Part shown: piece by piece, positions 1 through 7,825 of the stretch | Layout: each line of letters begins with the position of its first letter | How positions within the stretch are numbered: the stretch's first letter is position 1 | DNA from: Clostridiales bacterium UBA4039 | Lineage (GTDB): Bacteria > Bacillota > Clostridia > Lachnospirales > Vallitaleaceae | Assembly: GCA_002382805.1 (NCBI GenBank) | Contig: DGAD01000048.1 | Coordinates: 1 to 27,344, forward strand | Reading direction: 5' to 3' | DNA length: 27,344 nt | Notes under the pieces: generated by a model | What the model was told of the DNA's origin: nothing | The model's input: only the letters and a program-made list of their open reading frames with translations | Database searches by the model: none | Translations under genes and position numbers: made by a program

Positions 1-171
1 TGAATAAGTATCAAAAAGAATATAATGAGTTTCGGAAAGATCAAGATGAAAAAACTGATTAATAATAGGCCAAGTATCTTTTGGAATAATAAATGGATCA
101 GGATAGGCATTAAGAAACCGTGATGCAAAAGCATCTTGATAATCCGAATGAGAAACAAAAACAGGAAACAT
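1..171 (-). CDS. Partial leftward gene, probable transposase N-terminus
   Basis: The reverse strand reads an open frame of 57 codons from an ATG at 171-169 to the window edge, preceded by a good ribosome binding site (GGAGGTG, complement of 177-183). The peptide begins MFPVFVSHSDYQDAF and contains AYPDPFIIPKDTW. This resembles from memory the start of a DDE-type transposase group common in Clostridia, but only the N-terminus is visible and no catalytic residue can be checked. The frame is real by ribosome binding site and length; the transposase assignment is tentative. It diverges from the aldo/keto reductase gene. Confidence 0.5.
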   Translation of the reverse strand, partial: MFPVFVSHSDYQDAFASRFLNAYPDPFIIPKDTWPIINQFFHLDLSETHYILFDTYS

Positions 172-353
172 AAAAACACCTCCGGGCAATCGAAAATAAA
201 AGTTACATTCAATTGCCTTCGGCGAAAATTTTTGGAGATTTGTCAAGGGTTTTGGCAAAAAAAGTGGAGGTTTTTATAAAAATAAGAATTGAAAGCATTG
301 ATTTTTCAGGCTTTGTAATTCCGAGAGACTATAAAATAAAGTAGGAGGAAATT
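172..353. other. Divergent intergenic region, possible insertion sequence end
   Basis: This stretch separates the leftward partial gene from the aldo/keto reductase. If the partial gene is a transposase, the terminal inverted repeat of its element should lie here, about 60-110 bases upstream of its start. The TTTGTCAAGGGTTTTGG stretch near 240-256 is a candidate, but the other end is outside the window, so the boundary cannot be defined. An AGGAGG ribosome binding site at 343-348 serves the downstream gene. No convincing promoter was identified. Confidence 0.3.
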
Positions 354-1337
354 ATGCGGTATAAACGAGTAAAAAAAATTGATCATGACTTTAGTGTTTT
401 AGGATTTGGTTGTTGGGGAGCATCTGGAAAAGGAAGCTGGACAGATCATGGTGACAAAGAACAGATTAAAGCTATTAGAGCGGCAATTGATGCTGGTGTT
501 AATTTTTTTGATGTTGCACCAGTTTACGGTCTGGGTCACGCAGAAGAGGTATTAGGAAAAGCAATTAAAGGTCACAGAAATGATATTTTTATTGCTTCAA
601 AAGTAGGGTTGCCATGGAATGAACGTCAAGAGGTCCGAAATGATGTGTCTAGAGCAAATATTATGATGGAGATTGAAGAATCTTTGAAAAGGTTAAATGT
701 GGAGTATGTAGATCTTTATCAAGTGCATTGGCCTTCGACAGAGGGCGTGCCATTAGAAGAAACTATTGAAGCTATGAGAGATATTAAAGCTTCAGGGAAG
801 GCCCGCTATATTGGGCTCAGTAATTTTTCGGTAGAGAGTTACAAGAAAGCGAATGAAATAGTAGATATTGTATCCATGCAAGGACTGTTTAATATGCTTG
901 AACATAATCCCAAATCGTATCACGATATACCATTAGAGTATCAAACGGCGAAAGAGGTTCTTCCTCTTTGTGAAGAAGAAGGTCTGGCTTTCTTACCTTA
1001 TAGTCCTCTATTCCAAGGTCTATTGACAGGTAAAATAACAGCAGATACAATTTTTGGCAAGGATGATGTTCGTAATGCCAATCCAAAACTTAGAGGGAAT
1101 GAAAGAATTCGTCATCTGAGCGTTCTCGATGAAATTAAGAATATAGAAAGCTTACAAAACAAGAAGCTTGCAGAAATTGCCTTGAACTATCTAATAGCAC
1201 AGAAGAACGTAACCTCGGTTATTGCCACACAAGCAAATATAGAAGAGGTTATGGCTAATATTAAAGCCTTAGAATGGGAGATGGATCAGACAACAGTAGG
1301 TGCTATTGACGAACTTGTAAAAACAAAATTGTTATAA
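354..1337 (+). CDS. Aldo/keto reductase
   Basis: A 327-residue NAD(P)H-dependent oxidoreductase of the aldo/keto reductase superfamily, a cytoplasmic TIM-barrel enzyme that reduces aldehydes or ketones. The catalytic tetrad is visible: Asp53 and Tyr58 in FFDVAPVYG, Lys83 in ASKVG and His125 in YQVHWP. The GLSNFS motif typical of the family follows the barrel centre, and the C-terminal half has the usual NYLIAQKNVTSVI cofactor-binding segment. The length is normal. The ATG at 354 is chosen because AGGAGG lies five bases upstream. It is monocistronic: a terminator follows directly. The physiological substrate cannot be inferred from the sequence or neighbours. Confidence 0.93.
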   Translation: MRYKRVKKIDHDFSVLGFGCWGASGKGSWTDHGDKEQIKAIRAAIDAGVNFFDVAPVYGLGHAEEVLGKAIKGHRNDIFIASKVGLPWNERQEVRNDVSRANIMMEIEESLKRLNVEYVDLYQVHWPSTEGVPLEETIEAMRDIKASGKARYIGLSNFSVESYKKANEIVDIVSMQGLFNMLEHNPKSYHDIPLEYQTAKEVLPLCEEEGLAFLPYSPLFQGLLTGKITADTIFGKDDVRNANPKLRGNERIRHLSVLDEIKNIESLQNKKLAEIALNYLIAQKNVTSVIATQANIEEVMANIKALEWEMDQTTVGAIDELVKTKLL

Positions 1338-1353
1338 AATGATTAAACAATGT

Positions 1354-1392
1354 GAATCTAATACTTTTTTAGTGTTAGATTCCTTTTTTTTT
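1354..1392 (+). terminator. Rho-independent terminator of the aldo/keto reductase gene
   Basis: GAATCTAATAC (1354-1364) pairs with GTGTTAGATTC (1372-1382) in an 11-bp stem with one wobble pair and a 7-base loop, followed by a run of T to 1392. It lies 16 bases after the stop codon. Confidence 0.85.
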
Positions 1393-1432
1393 GTAGATAC
1401 ATTCGAAAATATAACACGATAATAGACAGATG

Positions 1433-1450
1433 CATCAGGGGTTCCTGATG
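1433..1450. repeat. Short perfect inverted repeat
   Basis: CATCAGG (1433-1439) and CCTGATG (1444-1450) form a perfect 7-bp stem with a 4-base loop. There is no T run after it, so it is not a terminator. Its role is unknown. Confidence 0.4.
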
Positions 1451-1572
1451 GAACGATACGGCATGTACAATAGCACATAATATAGAGAAATCTATGATTA
1501 TATGCTTGTGTATAACCAAATAGTACGTCAAGTATACCAAATAAGCAAAATGACTTGATTAAATAATACTGC

Positions 1573-1601
1573 TTGTTACAATGGATGCATATTAATATTA
1601 A
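1573..1601 (+). promoter_or_regulatory. Candidate sigma-A promoter for the ABC-2-type operon
   Basis: TTGTTA (1573-1578) and TATTAA (1596-1601) are separated by 17 bases. The -10 lies within the perfect palindrome ATTAATATTAAT (1591-1602). The region is AT-rich, so chance matches are likely. Confidence 0.3.
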
Positions 1602-1685
1602 TAGTTTTTAAATACATTTATGGTACGTATCAAAGAACAATCGATTAAGTTTCTTTCTTTTGATGTTGAAGTAAGAGGAGAACTA

Positions 1686-1709
1686 ATGCGCAGAAAAAAG
1701 GAGAGATAA
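1686..1709 (+). CDS. Possible seven-residue leader peptide
   Basis: ATG at 1686 follows AGAGGAG (1674-1680) with 5-base spacing and opens a frame encoding MRRKKER, ending with TAA at 1707-1709. It lies 22 bases upstream of the lipoprotein start. The ribosome binding site is as strong as those of real genes nearby, but the frame is so short that chance is a serious alternative. If translated it would be a very basic leader peptide. Confidence 0.25.
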   Translation: MRRKKER

Positions 1710-1731
1710 GCATATAAGAAAGGGGAATAAT

Positions 1732-3780
1732 ATGAAGAGAGTAATGTTAACATCAATGATAATCCTATTTAATGTATTATTTGTGTCATGTGCGAGTAAT
1801 GAACCAATAGATATTTCAAGTATTGAAAAAGAGGTAGCAGAAGAGTTAGCAGAAGATCCCTTTAAGGAAGCAGAGTCACAAATGAAAGTACTGGGTTCTC
1901 TTGGGCATGGATTAAATGATAAATTAGATGAGAATGAATTTATCGAATATTCAGGTACGGACGTTGAGATTGATTATTATGTTGAACTTGAAGGAAATGT
2001 AAATAACATAGGTTTTTTGCTGTTTCTAAAAGGTGAACCACAGCCTTATAAAATAAAAGGGGCTGAGACAGAATACGAGTATATGCATCCATTGACGGTT
2101 GATGAAGAACGAAAACAATTTACTTTTCAATTTACCCCTATTGTAGGTAAAAAGGGAGAGGTGCTTGAATTACAGGTGATTAGTATTTACAATCCGGTAT
2201 TTATACCGGACATGACAACAACATCAGCATATGGTAACTATCATCATGCGCTGCCAACGATTATTGATAGAGTCAAGATGGTAGAAAATGCACCAGATCA
2301 AGGAGTATCACTAGAAGAATATAATGGCGATATTGTCATAAGTCCCAGTCAACAAGCAGTAAACATAACGGAAGAGTTTTTAGATGTAAAATTTCATAAG
2401 ATTGAAATGGAAGAGTTAAATACATATGTATTTTCAAGAATACACTATAATGGTGAAACTACATATAGTAACATTAATCTAAGCCAATTAGATAAGTTTG
2501 AGGTATCTTATTGTTTGTTTGGCGTGCCAAATGCAGAGTTCGTGACAACCTTCTATATTGATCATAAGCCAATATATTCTACGGAAGTGACCTTGCAAAA
2601 AGGAAAGTATGAACAGATAGATCTTGAACTGGATACCACTCAATTAGATGGACTTAATTCTTTCTACGTGATGTCTGTGCCTAAGACCGAGAGAAAATAT
2701 GTTGAAGAAATAGTTATCATGGATAAAACGGATACGATTTTATTGTATAAAGATGCGAATGCGACGTCTGATGACAGTGAGGGGACGTTGATAACAGATT
2801 CATCAATAACTTCAGAACCGAGGAATGTATATTACGGTAGTGAGAATAAATTGTTGCTTCTAGATGACGCCCTGACATTGGCTGAATACCCTAAGAAAAG
2901 AAGTGAGGCGACTTACACACTTAATGAAGAAAATATTCGAAGTGAGGATTATATAAGCATTGATTCAGGCTACGCAGCAATGCTTTGTACTCGTGAGCAG
3001 GCAGGGTTTTTGTATCGATATATCTATTTGAATCATCAACTGGAGTATGAAAAAGAAATAGTATTAAATGATATTGTCGAAGGAGAAATGATTCTAGGAC
3101 CTGCTGAGATAGCTATATCTCAATCCGGAGAGAAGATTTTAATATCGACGATGGAACATTTATATGTGTATGATGTATCAACACAAGAGAAGAATATCGT
3201 GTTAGATTATTCAGAGGAAAATAATGGAATACAGTCGATTTCAGAAATGGCTTTTGTTGACAATGATACCAATATTGCGTTTACAGCAGAGACCTTTGAC
3301 TTGCCAATGCAAGACGGTGATGGATCTTTTGAAACCTATGGGTTTATGTCGCTTGATGGGACCATTATTACAAATAAAAAGCCGTCCTATGGCAATGATA
3401 CCAATTTAAGGATAACAGCATATAAAGATTATGTTTTATTTGAAGATGCAGGGAGAAATCCATCGGGCAAAGTATTGGTTATTGATGTTAAGACACATGA
3501 AGAGAAAATCTATGATGTGGCAAAGCGCGGAGAGATGATGTCCCTATTTGGTTCGAACCAGGGAAAATATTTTGCTGTAGGAATCGAGAATAAGGATGAA
3601 TTATTCATTGAAGTTTATGAGACTGGATCAGGAGAGCGGATACACCAAATGTCTGTAGATTATAAAGATCAGCTACATTATAAAGTGTTGTTATTAGACG
3701 AGACGCAACAGGGGATGGTGTTGCTTAGAAAAGGAAGTTCAGATAACTTGGTAATTAATACAGTAGAATTTACTTTTTAG
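1732..3780 (+). CDS. Large lipoprotein with propeller-like C-terminal half
   Basis: A 682-residue protein not matched to a named family. It begins with a lipoprotein signal peptide: basic MKR, a hydrophobic stretch, and a lipobox ending at Cys20 (LFVSC), so it should be anchored on the outer face of the membrane. After an acidic linker the rest is rich in predicted beta strands. Residues of about 420-680 contain repeated short segments such as LYVYDVSTQEK, KVLVIDVKTHEEK and LFIEVYETGSGER, which look like blades of a beta-propeller; this is a reading by eye. It opens an operon with an ATPase and two membrane subunits, suggesting an extracytoplasmic accessory subunit of that transporter. The ATG follows AAAGGGG with 6-base spacing. 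Confidence 0.8.
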   Translation: MKRVMLTSMIILFNVLFVSCASNEPIDISSIEKEVAEELAEDPFKEAESQMKVLGSLGHGLNDKLDENEFIEYSGTDVEIDYYVELEGNVNNIGFLLFLKGEPQPYKIKGAETEYEYMHPLTVDEERKQFTFQFTPIVGKKGEVLELQVISIYNPVFIPDMTTTSAYGNYHHALPTIIDRVKMVENAPDQGVSLEEYNGDIVISPSQQAVNITEEFLDVKFHKIEMEELNTYVFSRIHYNGETTYSNINLSQLDKFEVSYCLFGVPNAEFVTTFYIDHKPIYSTEVTLQKGKYEQIDLELDTTQLDGLNSFYVMSVPKTERKYVEEIVIMDKTDTILLYKDANATSDDSEGTLITDSSITSEPRNVYYGSENKLLLLDDALTLAEYPKKRSEATYTLNEENIRSEDYISIDSGYAAMLCTREQAGFLYRYIYLNHQLEYEKEIVLNDIVEGEMILGPAEIAISQSGEKILISTMEHLYVYDVSTQEKNIVLDYSEENNGIQSISEMAFVDNDTNIAFTAETFDLPMQDGDGSFETYGFMSLDGTIITNKKPSYGNDTNLRITAYKDYVLFEDAGRNPSGKVLVIDVKTHEEKIYDVAKRGEMMSLFGSNQGKYFAVGIENKDELFIEVYETGSGERIHQMSVDYKDQLHYKVLLLDETQQGMVLLRKGSSDNLVINTVEFTF

Positions 3781-3792
3781 AAGGAGTCTGTC

Positions 3793-4662
3793 GTGGAAAT
3801 AAAGATTGAAAACATGTCCAAAAAGTATAAGAAAACTGTCGCATTAAGTGATGTGACAGTGGACTTTGATTCTGGCATCTATGGCATACTTGGTGCCAAT
3901 GGTGCTGGAAAGACGACGCTTATTAATATTTTGGTGGGTATCTTAAAAGGTGATAGTGGTGAGATATATGTTGATGGTACGAATGTACGCAAACTAGGTG
4001 ATAAATATTTGGAACACATCGGCTATATGCCCCAATATCCCATATTTTATAAAGCGTTTAGCGTTATTGAATTTTTGAGGTATATGTGCGTGATTAAAGG
4101 GATATCAAAAGAGCTAGGGGAACAAAGAATTCATGAACTTTTAGAGGTCGTTAATCTAGCCGGAAGTAAGCACAAGAAAATAAAAGAATTATCCGGTGGT
4201 ATGCGTCAAAGAGTGGGGATTGTACAGGCGATGCTCAACAATCCGAGCATTTTGATTCTAGATGAACCAACAGCGGGGTTAGATCCCCAAGAAAGAATAA
4301 GGTTTAGGAATTTAATCACAAAATTTAGTGAGCAACGTACCATTTTGTTAGCAACACATATTGTATCAGACATTGAATTTATTGCTAATCGAGTACTCAT
4401 CTTAAAAAAAGGCGAATTAATTAAAAATGATACGCCCACGAATCTGCGTAATGAGATTCAAGGCAAAGTTTGGTCTATTGAACTTGAAGAGGATGCATCT
4501 ATTGATGCCTATTATCAATATAAAATCAGTAATATGCAACGGGAAAATGATACGGTTAAATTAAGGGTTCTCTCAAAAGATAAGTCGTTTAATGAAGGCA
4601 CTAATGTGGTGCCTAATCTAGAAGATGTCTTTCTTTATCATTGTGGTGAGGAAATACTATGA
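3793..4662 (+). CDS. ABC transporter ATP-binding protein
   Basis: A 289-residue cytoplasmic ATPase of the ABC-2/exporter type. It shows Walker A GANGAGKTT (34-42), the Q-loop glutamine at about 81, signature LSGGM (133-137), Walker B ILILDEP with the catalytic Glu of DEP at 158, the D-loop GLD and the H-loop His189. The remaining ~90 residues form the variable C-terminal extension common in this class. The start is GTG at 3793, chosen because AAGGAG lies at 3781-3786. The gene starts 12 bases after the lipoprotein and overlaps the next gene by 4 bases, so it should power the two following membrane subunits. The cargo is unknown; efflux of lipids, peptides or antibiotics is common for the class. 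Confidence 0.93.
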   Translation: MEIKIENMSKKYKKTVALSDVTVDFDSGIYGILGANGAGKTTLINILVGILKGDSGEIYVDGTNVRKLGDKYLEHIGYMPQYPIFYKAFSVIEFLRYMCVIKGISKELGEQRIHELLEVVNLAGSKHKKIKELSGGMRQRVGIVQAMLNNPSILILDEPTAGLDPQERIRFRNLITKFSEQRTILLATHIVSDIEFIANRVLILKKGELIKNDTPTNLRNEIQGKVWSIELEEDASIDAYYQYKISNMQRENDTVKLRVLSKDKSFNEGTNVVPNLEDVFLYHCGEEIL

Positions 4663-5873
4663 TGAGATTGGTGGCATATGAATATAAAAAAATTATTATG
4701 AAAAAGGGCTTGTTGGTCCTTATTCTGGTCTTTAGTTTAATAAATATTTTGAATATCATAAAGGTATATAACGAAAATGCCGTGTTCCTAACCGATATGA
4801 GAAGTATAGAGGATTTGTATTGGGAGCTGTATTCAAGATTTTCAGGAGAGATTACAGACGATAAAATTACACAGTTATTAGATATATATACGCCCTTGAA
4901 AAAAGAAACTGCAGATCAGACAGCAAGTACAAGAACAGATTATCCGAATACAATGACAGGAAATGTGTATATGGATAAAAACTTTATCAATAGAATGTAT
5001 GTGAATCCAATGCAGTATTTTGCTACATATAAGCAAAAAGCCAATACAATTGCTCTTGAATCTTCAAAAAACATGGAGTTCTATCTAGAAAAGAACAATC
5101 AATATGACTATCGAAAAAGTCGGACGATAACGAAGCTCTTTATGCATAGGGATATTCAACATTTTGAATACATTGAAATGTATGAGTATTATATTCAGTA
5201 CGACATATCTGTTTTTTTAATACTCCTACTTTGCCTTTATGTTACGGCAAGGGTTTTTGTGATTGAAAAAGAATCAGAAATGGACGCGATAATAGTGACA
5301 ACGGTCAAAGGAGGGCGTAAGACATATTGGGCAAAGATTATAGCAATACTATCCTTTGTAGTTGCTATTTCTATATACTTCTTTATCTTAGATTTTATTA
5401 GTTTTGAAGTCTTGTTCCAGCATTTAGGCAATGGTTTTATGCCTGTATATAGTTTGAAGAGATTTATGTATACACCTTTACGGATGAGCCTTTTCGACTA
5501 TAGTCTTTTGTCGATGATAACAAAAATAATAGGTGTTATGTTTGCAACGACATTGTTTATGGGAGTTTCTTGTTGGTTTAAGAATGGATTGGTTCCGTTT
5601 ATATTGAATTTAGTGTTGGCGGGAAGTTTGATTGTTGTAGCTAATAGATATATCGGTTCAAATATTATAGTGTTAAAAGCGTTTAATCCATTTATGTTGC
5701 TCTTTAATAGAGGCTTGTATATGAAAACGGAGTTTGTTAATGTGCTTGGAAATCCAGTGTTGATACATGTAGTATCTATTGCGGTGACATTTGCCATGAC
5801 AGTATTCTTGCTTGCGTTGATTGGTAGGGTATATCCCATTAATCAATTTACTTTTAAAGGAGGCAAAAAATGA
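4659..5873 (+). CDS. ABC-2-type transporter membrane subunit
   Basis: A 404-residue integral membrane protein. One transmembrane helix near the N-terminus (about 16-36) is followed by an extracytoplasmic segment of about 150 residues and then five more hydrophobic helices (starting about residue 182), six in total. Just after the second helix the cytoplasmic loop reads EMDAIIVTTVKGGRK, a sequence shared in pattern with the next gene product (EMENIEMTTRKGSR), so the two look like paralogous halves of one transporter. The start codon overlaps the ATPase stop (ATGA) and the gene overlaps the next by 4 bases, indicating translational coupling. The substrate is unknown. Confidence 0.85.
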   Translation: MMRLVAYEYKKIIMKKGLLVLILVFSLINILNIIKVYNENAVFLTDMRSIEDLYWELYSRFSGEITDDKITQLLDIYTPLKKETADQTASTRTDYPNTMTGNVYMDKNFINRMYVNPMQYFATYKQKANTIALESSKNMEFYLEKNNQYDYRKSRTITKLFMHRDIQHFEYIEMYEYYIQYDISVFLILLLCLYVTARVFVIEKESEMDAIIVTTVKGGRKTYWAKIIAILSFVVAISIYFFILDFISFEVLFQHLGNGFMPVYSLKRFMYTPLRMSLFDYSLLSMITKIIGVMFATTLFMGVSCWFKNGLVPFILNLVLAGSLIVVANRYIGSNIIVLKAFNPFMLLFNRGLYMKTEFVNVLGNPVLIHVVSIAVTFAMTVFLLALIGRVYPINQFTFKGGKK

Positions 5874-7648
5874 GACTTATATTAGCTGAGTTAAAAAAAA
5901 TGATGTATTATCAACATGGATTAATCTATATTTTGGGATTTTTAATATTAAGCTTATTTGGTCTATTTATTACAGATAGTGCTTATAATGATCGTATAGA
6001 GCTTTATCAGGATGAGTATAATTACTATCTGGATCAAGTCAAAGGAAGGTTAACTGATGAGAAAGAGGCGCTATTGGAAGATGAAGCAAAACAAATGGCG
6101 CAAGTGGAGGTTCAGTTAACCCAATTATATAATACCTATTATAAAGGTGATATTTCAGAAGAAGAGTTTGAACAAAAACGAACAGATTGGGAGAAAATAT
6201 TAAAGAATGAGCAGGGATTTGAAGAGATATTTCAACAATATCTTTATGTTGCTGAGAATCCGGAGAATCGTTTTTTTATATATCCCAATGGATGGTACGG
6301 ATTGTTTGATGTTAAGTATAGTGAATTGTTTTTATTCATTGTCATTGTATTGTTAATAACAAGATTCTATGCCTATGACTATCAATATGAAATGGAAAAT
6401 ATAGAGATGACGACACGAAAAGGAAGTCGCTTATCATATGTCGTTAGATTCTTGATTGCGACGACCACTGTAGTGATTCTATGTGTGTGTAGTTTTGTGA
6501 TGACTTATCTCTATTACCGAATAAGATATGGCTTGCCGGATGGTGAGTTTCCGATTCAAAGCATTTATCTTTTTAAAGAAAGTATGATGCAAACGGGCTT
6601 GCTGAAAACGTATTTTTATATTTCTGGACTTAAAATCTTAGGATATGTGACCCTGTCTATGTTGATTTTGATTGTAACGGTTATATTCAAAAAACAAATC
6701 GTAACGGTGTTTGTGACAACAAGCATTATTACAATACCCTATGTAAGTCTTGGGGATCAACAAGCTTATTTGATTCAACCTTTGGGTCTGATCCTGAGCA
6801 AAGGCTACTTTACACAGGCAAGGGCACACAATCTTATACTATTAGTTGCTGCAACTATTTTTGTATGTTTGATTTTATATTATATTGGGCGTATTTCAAC
6901 AATTAATAGGTGGCTTTTGTTGTTTTTACCACTCATATTTCTGACAAGTTGTACGGACCAGCAGGAAGAAAGTATAGTATATAACCTTGATGAAAGGATG
7001 GAACATAGTGTAGGGGGGTATCAATACTATTTTGATGTAATGAACAATGATTTTGTACGTGTTCATGAAGAGACCGGTGTACAAGAGAGTTTGGTTAGAA
7101 ATCCTTTTGAGGAAGATGTGAAATATGAATCATGCTTTTTTGTTCAAGGGGAACATTTTTATTACATTAAAACAGGACTAGAAAATACACCGGTTATGAA
7201 AAAAAACAGTCAGTTGCGTGGTGGCAGCACTATGTATAATTTTGCTGTTGTGCAAGTAAATATGCAGACGTTTGAAGAAACGGTGATTTTTGAGAAAAAT
7301 TTGGGGAGAAATAGAAGTGGAATACTCAAAGAAGAGAATAAAAAATGGGGGTTTATGCGAGGAATTGATGGATTCTTTTTGGACAAGGATACAATATATA
7401 TTATTGATACAGATGCTGTTCGTATGATTGATAGAATGACATCTAAAATAACGGCAATTGGTGATATTAATACAGTGTATAATATTGCCTTTGATGGACA
7501 ATATATATATTATATTGAAGACCGCTATAGGTTATCTAAGTATGATGTGAACACTCAAGAAAAGAGCAGTGTAGATGATATTATAACAGAGGATTTTAGG
7601 TTAAATGAAGGAAGAATTGAATACGATTTATTCATCAAGAAGAATTAA
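5870..7648 (+). CDS. ABC-2-type membrane subunit fused to a lipoprotein-like domain
   Basis: A 592-residue protein in two parts. Residues 1 to ~345 match the preceding membrane subunit in layout: one helix, an extracytoplasmic segment of about 115 residues, then five further helices, with the shared EMENIEMTTRKGSR loop. Next comes RISTINR, a seventh hydrophobic stretch and the lipobox-like LFLTSC with Cys361, exactly like a lipoprotein signal peptide. Residues 362-592 are hydrophilic and beta-rich, with propeller-like segments including YDVNTQEK (558-565). Six preceding helices put RISTINR in the cytoplasm and the C-terminal domain outside, as a lipoprotein needs. The frame is continuous, and AAAGGAGG precedes the ATG. 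Whether signal peptidase II cuts at Cys361 is unknown. Confidence 0.85.
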   Translation: MRLILAELKKMMYYQHGLIYILGFLILSLFGLFITDSAYNDRIELYQDEYNYYLDQVKGRLTDEKEALLEDEAKQMAQVEVQLTQLYNTYYKGDISEEEFEQKRTDWEKILKNEQGFEEIFQQYLYVAENPENRFFIYPNGWYGLFDVKYSELFLFIVIVLLITRFYAYDYQYEMENIEMTTRKGSRLSYVVRFLIATTTVVILCVCSFVMTYLYYRIRYGLPDGEFPIQSIYLFKESMMQTGLLKTYFYISGLKILGYVTLSMLILIVTVIFKKQIVTVFVTTSIITIPYVSLGDQQAYLIQPLGLILSKGYFTQARAHNLILLVAATIFVCLILYYIGRISTINRWLLLFLPLIFLTSCTDQQEESIVYNLDERMEHSVGGYQYYFDVMNNDFVRVHEETGVQESLVRNPFEEDVKYESCFFVQGEHFYYIKTGLENTPVMKKNSQLRGGSTMYNFAVVQVNMQTFEETVIFEKNLGRNRSGILKEENKKWGFMRGIDGFFLDKDTIYIIDTDAVRMIDRMTSKITAIGDINTVYNIAFDGQYIYYIEDRYRLSKYDVNTQEKSSVDDIITEDFRLNEGRIEYDLFIKKN

Positions 7649-7680
7649 TATCATTGTTTATATACAATGATATTTTTTTG
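7648..7680 (+). terminator. Terminator of the ABC-2-type operon
   Basis: ATATCATTGT (7648-7657) and ACAATGATAT (7664-7673) form a perfect 10-bp stem with a 6-base loop, followed by a T run to 7679. The stem begins at the last base of the stop codon. Confidence 0.88.
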
Positions 7681-7690
7681 CGCAAAACAT

Positions 7691-7709
7691 GAAAATGATA
7701 ATCAATCTT
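7691..7709 (+). promoter_or_regulatory. Weak Fur-box-like sequence
   Basis: The 19 bases match the classic Fur consensus (GATAATGATAATCATTATC) at 15 positions, with a perfect TGATAAT half. It sits about 35 bases upstream of the -35 of the metal/peptide importer. In AT-rich DNA such matches arise by chance, so this is only a lead. Confidence 0.2.
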
Positions 7710-7744
7710 AATTATGAAGAAATATGAAGAATCATATAAAAGGA

Positions 7745-7773
7745 TTGAGCTTGCAAATGGAATGAACTATACT
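7745..7773 (+). promoter_or_regulatory. Sigma-A-type promoter of the NikABCDE-like operon
   Basis: TTGAGC (7745-7750) and TATACT (7768-7773) are separated by exactly 17 bases, 53 bases upstream of the binding-protein start. The next stretch contains a 14-bp perfect palindrome in the predicted start-site region. Confidence 0.55.
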
Positions 7774-7777
7774 AGGC

Positions 7778-7791
7778 TTTGCTTAAGCAAA
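7778..7791. promoter_or_regulatory. Operator-like palindrome at the transcription start
   Basis: TTTGCTTAAGCAAA is a perfect 14-bp palindrome starting 5 bases after the -10 hexamer, about where transcription should begin. That is a usual repressor site position. The regulator is not identifiable, and the site does not resemble the E. coli NikR operator. Confidence 0.4.
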
Positions 7792-7825
7792 AAATAACAC
7801 TTTAATTAGATACAAGGAGGAACAT

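Larger units (their letters stand above)
1393..1731. other. Intergenic region upstream of the ABC-2-type operon
   Basis: Beyond the terminator this stretch holds a short perfect hairpin (1433-1450), a candidate promoter (1573-1601) and a seven-codon reading frame with a good ribosome binding site (1686-1709). A 60-codon minus-strand frame at 1358-1540 has no recognisable product and crosses the terminator, so it is not counted. Nothing else was recognised. Confidence 0.5.

Noticed and set aside
1358..1540. 60-codon minus-strand frame in the intergenic region
   Set aside because: It crosses the terminator of the aldo/keto reductase and has no recognisable product.
5498..5839. 113-codon minus-strand frame
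   Set aside because: Lies wholly inside the membrane subunit gene at 4659-5873, whose helices, motif and coupled start are convincing.
6908..6922. Internal TTG start with AGGTGG that would make the fused lipoprotein domain a separate product
   Set aside because: The resulting signal peptide would be only about 11 residues before Cys and would lack basic residues; the continuous fusion is simpler. It is not excluded experimentally.
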